DNA of 64,000 bases from Branchipolynoe longqiensis (Eukaryota > Annelida > Polychaeta > Phyllodocida > Polynoidae). The notes beneath the pieces were generated by a model. It was not told the origin of the DNA and made no database searches. It worked only from the letters and a program-made list of their open reading frames with translations. The translations under genes were made by a program, and so were the position numbers. Positions within the stretch are counted from its first letter, which is position 1, and each line of letters opens with the position of its first letter. Of this stretch, positions 61,444 through 64,000 are shown one piece after another. The stretch covers positions 12,138,963 to 12,202,962 of the forward strand of contig CM059194.1 in NCBI GenBank assembly GCA_030323885.1. Direction: 5' to 3'.

Positions 61444-61504
61444 AAAGACAAGGTGTGAATGGTAATCTGTTAAAATGGACGCTGACCCCGTGTTTGACCT
61501 GCAG

Positions 61505-61661
61505 ACCAGCAGATCGCCCAGGAGCAGGTGCTGGAGCTGCTCCCCATGGTGTCGGAGGTGAACGCAGTGTCGGAGGAGCTCGACAAGCATCGAACCTTTG
61601 AAGTGGTCCTTCTGTCATCCATCGCACAGGACCCACACTTGAACCGCGAGAAGAGCACCAA
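61505..61661 (+). CDS. KIF28: Kinesin-3 (KIF28-like) exon, post-FHA stalk
   Basis: Acceptor gtgtttgacctgcag, donor AA|gtaaga. It encodes (D)QQIAQEQVLELLPMVSEVNA, then VSEELDKHRTFEVVLLSSIA and QDPHLNREKST(K). The LLPMVSEVNA.SEEL.K...FE(V/I) pattern after the FHA domain is what made me choose KIF28 over KIF1/KIF13/KIF16. Phase 1 in, phase 2 out. The exon's end is the seed of array M4. Confidence 0.93.
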
Positions 61662-62082
61662 GTAAGACGTTAAGACATTTGTATTTACAATTTCCATACA
61701 TACTACACAAACATAAGTTAACCTGTTCACAATAGCAAATTGCAGGAACAGTGTAACCGTTAATGGTTGTCTTCCGACTGCCCCTTATAATTGAATATGT
61801 AATGCAACGTCATGAGACCTGAAGCTGATATACGGGTAACCTACAGATTTATGTTTAAGGAAACAAACACATGTTAGAAAAAGATATGATGAAATACGGA
61901 TATGTTCATTGACAGACAAATTATGTGGTTTAAATTGTAAATGTTTTTTCATTATTCATTGGGTCTATATGGCCTAGGGTAACAATCGCGGCACCGTTTG
62001 TTGTTACAGTTGACTGTATCTGCATATTCACTTAATAGGACAGATGTTATTCCGTGTTTAAAACATGATCGTTAAACGTTAC

Positions 62083-62640
62083 TTAGTACCCGTAGCAGGG
62101 TACCAAGTGGGTCCTCACTTATTTCACATAGAAGAGCACCAAGTGAGTCCTCACTGAGTACAGTGAGAAGAGTACCAAGTTAGTGAGTCCTCATTTAGTA
62201 CAGTTAGAAGAGTACCAAGTGAGTCCTCATTTAGTACAGTTAGAAGAGTACCAAGTGAGTCCTCATTTAGTACAGTTAGAAGAGTACCAAATGAGTCCTC
62301 ATTTAGTACAGTTAGAAGAGTACCAAGTGAGTCCTCATTTAGTACAATTAGAAGAGTACCAAGTGAGTCTTCATTTAGTACAGTTAGAAGAGTACCAAGT
62401 GAGTCCTCATTTAGTACAGTTAGAAGAGTACCAAGTGGGTCCTCACTGAGTACACGTAGCAGAGTCCAATCGAGTACACATACAAGAACATGAAGTGGGT
62501 CCCCATTTAATAGAGTGAGAAGAGTATCAAGTGGGTCCTGATTTAGTACATTTAGAAGATTACCAAGTTGGTCCTCATTTAGTAAAGTTAGAAGAGTACC
62601 AAGTGAGTCCTCATTTAGTATAGTATGAAGAGTAAAGTAA
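62083..62640 (+). repeat. Minisatellite M4: 36-bp copies of an exon end plus 5' splice site
   Basis: About 14 units of AGAAGAGTACCAAGTGAGTC, then CTCATTTAGTACAGTT. The best unit (62131) has AGAAGAGCACCAAGT identical to the last bases of the exon at 61505-61661 and its donor, about 470 bp upstream. Every good unit keeps CAAGTGAGT, a usable-looking donor. Confidence 0.9.
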
Positions 62641-62689
62641 GTACTCATTTAGTACAACGAAAGCACAGCGCTCTGTGGACCCCTGGCGG

Positions 62690-63425
62690 CCCCCAAGAGA
62701 ACTAGAGTATGTCCACCTTTGGGGGTGGGGGTGGGGGAGGCAACCCTCATAGAGAAGTAAGCAGTGGTCTGCCCACCTTGGTGGGGATGGGGACATCCCC
62801 CTAGAGAAGTAAGCAATGGTCTGCCCATCTTGGAGGGTTGGGGGGGGGGGGGCATCCCCCTAGAGAAGTGAGCAATGGTCTGCCCATCTTGGAGGGTTGG
62901 GGGGGGGTCATCCCCCTAAAGAAGTAAGCAATGGTCTGCCCAACTTGGGGGGGGGGCATCCCATTAGAGAAGTAAGCAGTGGTCTGCCCACCTTGGTGTG
63001 GGGGGCATCCCCCTAGAGAAGTAAGCAATGGTCTGCCCACCTTGGCGGGGAGGGCGGCATCCCCCTAGAGAAGTAAGCAGTGGTCTGCCCACCTTGGTGT
63101 GGGGGGCATCCCCCTAGAGAAGTAAGCAATGGTCTGCCCACCTTGGTGCGGGAGGGGACATCCCCTAGAGAAGTAAGCAATGGTCTGCCCACCTTGGTGG
63201 GGGGGACATCCCCCCCTAGAGAAGTAAGCAATGGTCTGCCCACCTTGGTGGGGGGGACATCCCCCCTGGTTATGTAAGCAATGGTCTGCCCACCTTGGCG
63301 GGGAGGGCGGCATCCCCCTCGAGAAGTAAGCAGTGGTCTGCCCACCTTGGGGGGTTGGGGGGAATCCCCTAGAGAAGTAAGCAGTGGTCTGCCCACCTTG
63401 GTGGGGGGCGGGGGGGACATCCCCA
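62690..63425. repeat. Minisatellite M5, 13 units with G-runs
   Basis: Thirteen units of 44-60 bp share AGAGAAGTAAGCAATGGTCTG and CCCACCTTGGTGGG, followed by a G-run and CATCCCCCT. The unit is partly self-complementary (GGGGGATG/CATCCCCC, CCACCTTGG). Ends 60 bp before the next exon. Confidence 0.92.
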
Positions 63426-63485
63426 CTCGTTTCCTTTTCACAACCAGCTGTTTAATTGTCTATGTGTCCGTTTGTCCGTGCTCAG

Positions 63486-63573
63486 GGTGATGGTGAAGAT
63501 GAAGAACCTGCTGAATGGAAACACATGGCTCTGGGAACGTGGCAAGTTCATGAACCGGCGCTTCTTAATCCAG
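63486..63573 (+). CDS. KIF28: Kinesin-3 (KIF28-like) exon, stalk
   Basis: Acceptor tttgtccgtgctcag, donor CAG|gtgcgt. It encodes (K)VMVKMKNLLNGNTWLWERGK, then FMNRRFLIQ. The V.VKMKNL.N.N.W.W...KF.NR(R)(F/Y)..Q sequence continues the KIF28-type stalk. Phase 2 in, phase 0 out. The gene continues beyond the window; no stop codon is reached. Confidence 0.92.
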
Positions 63574-63762
63574 GTGCGTCCCCTCATTGGTCACAACTCC
63601 TCGAACCCTATAACTATGAAGTGTTGGCGACATTGTGTCTTAATCTTATTCAAAACATTATATTATATTGTATGCCGTGCTGGGTGCATTCAGTTCATTA
63701 CAATACGTAAACGGCAAAGTCCAATAGAGGTATCAAATTTTCGAAAATCAAAACCATTATCT

Positions 63763-63879
63763 GGTCTTCCAGTGGGGCAGCACTATAAAGTCGCCATGAG
63801 GGCGCATTGTCACCAGTCGGTACCCGTCCTAATATGACCTTATATGTTGCTCGGATGTAAAGCAAGAACAAACAACCAA
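63763..63879 (+). mobile_element. SINE body/tail, 5' truncated
   Basis: It starts at GTCTTCCAGTGGGGCAGCAC and runs through CACCAGTCGGTACCCGTCC to the tail and ACAAACAACCAAG. A T2 scrap (ATCAAATTTTCGAAAATCAA) precedes it. Confidence 0.75.
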
Positions 63880-64000
63880 GAGAAACTGCATTGTCAGACC
63901 TCTGTGCTTGCATGTAACTTGCTCCGGCTCATGTTTGGTTATGTGTATGGCTTCAATCATGTGTACACAAAGTGTTACATACAGGTCAAAAATCCAAATT

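Overview
This is animal genomic DNA, not bacterial. It holds short exons with GT-AG boundaries, very long introns, tRNA-derived SINEs, MITE-like DNA elements, LINE remnants and many minisatellites. The SINE with the 3' end 'GATATGACCTTAGATGTTGC', and a second tRNA-derived SINE ending in 'GTTAAATAAAACAAACTTT', resemble repeats I associate with molluscs (RUDI/V-SINE-like). A mollusc, perhaps a gastropod, is my inference; no ribosomal or mitochondrial marker is present to prove it.

One real protein-coding gene spans the whole window on the + strand and continues past both edges. It is a kinesin-3 family motor, most like KIF28 (KIF28P/KLP-6-like). Eighteen exons (192-268 to 63486-63573) fit together with matching splice phases. 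They encode the motor head (P-loop GQTGSGKS, switch I region, DLAGSER switch II, the VPYRDSVLTKLLQNALGGNS segment), the neck and a coiled coil, an FHA domain, and the start of the KIF28-type stalk. Two exons are microexons (17 and 12 nt). One short exon, expected between 15461 and 24917, was not found. Only about 2 kb of the 64 kb is coding.

The rest is intron filled with repeats. (1) About 45 copies or fragments of one tRNA-derived SINE family with two alternative heads, plus three other tRNA-derived SINEs. (2) Several MITE-like families: T2 (ends CTGCATAGTCCGATG), H (ends CAGGGATGAAAG), G (ends TATGTCCCAATAGAC) and E (ends CAGGGTCYGTA). (3) An unusual set of about 14 fold-back elements. Each is bounded by inverted ends, usually at a TA duplication, and is filled with its own short self-complementary word (ACGT, TCCGG, CCGTCGGGC, TTGCGACC, GCATACCGC and others). 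(4) Solo-LTR-like segments and two CR1/L2-like LINE 3' fragments. (5) Minisatellite arrays.

The most notable observation is that several minisatellites carry copies of this gene's own splice sites. The array 26437-27660 repeats the 3' end and 5' splice site of the P-loop exon 17 times with an exact 75-bp period. The array 34194-34745 repeats the 3' splice site and start of the switch I exon with a 48-bp period and stays open in the kinesin frame, so upstream acceptors would add 16-residue blocks. The array 62083-62640 repeats the donor region of the exon ending at 61661. The fold-back elements and these splice-site arrays are the best candidates for something undescribed.
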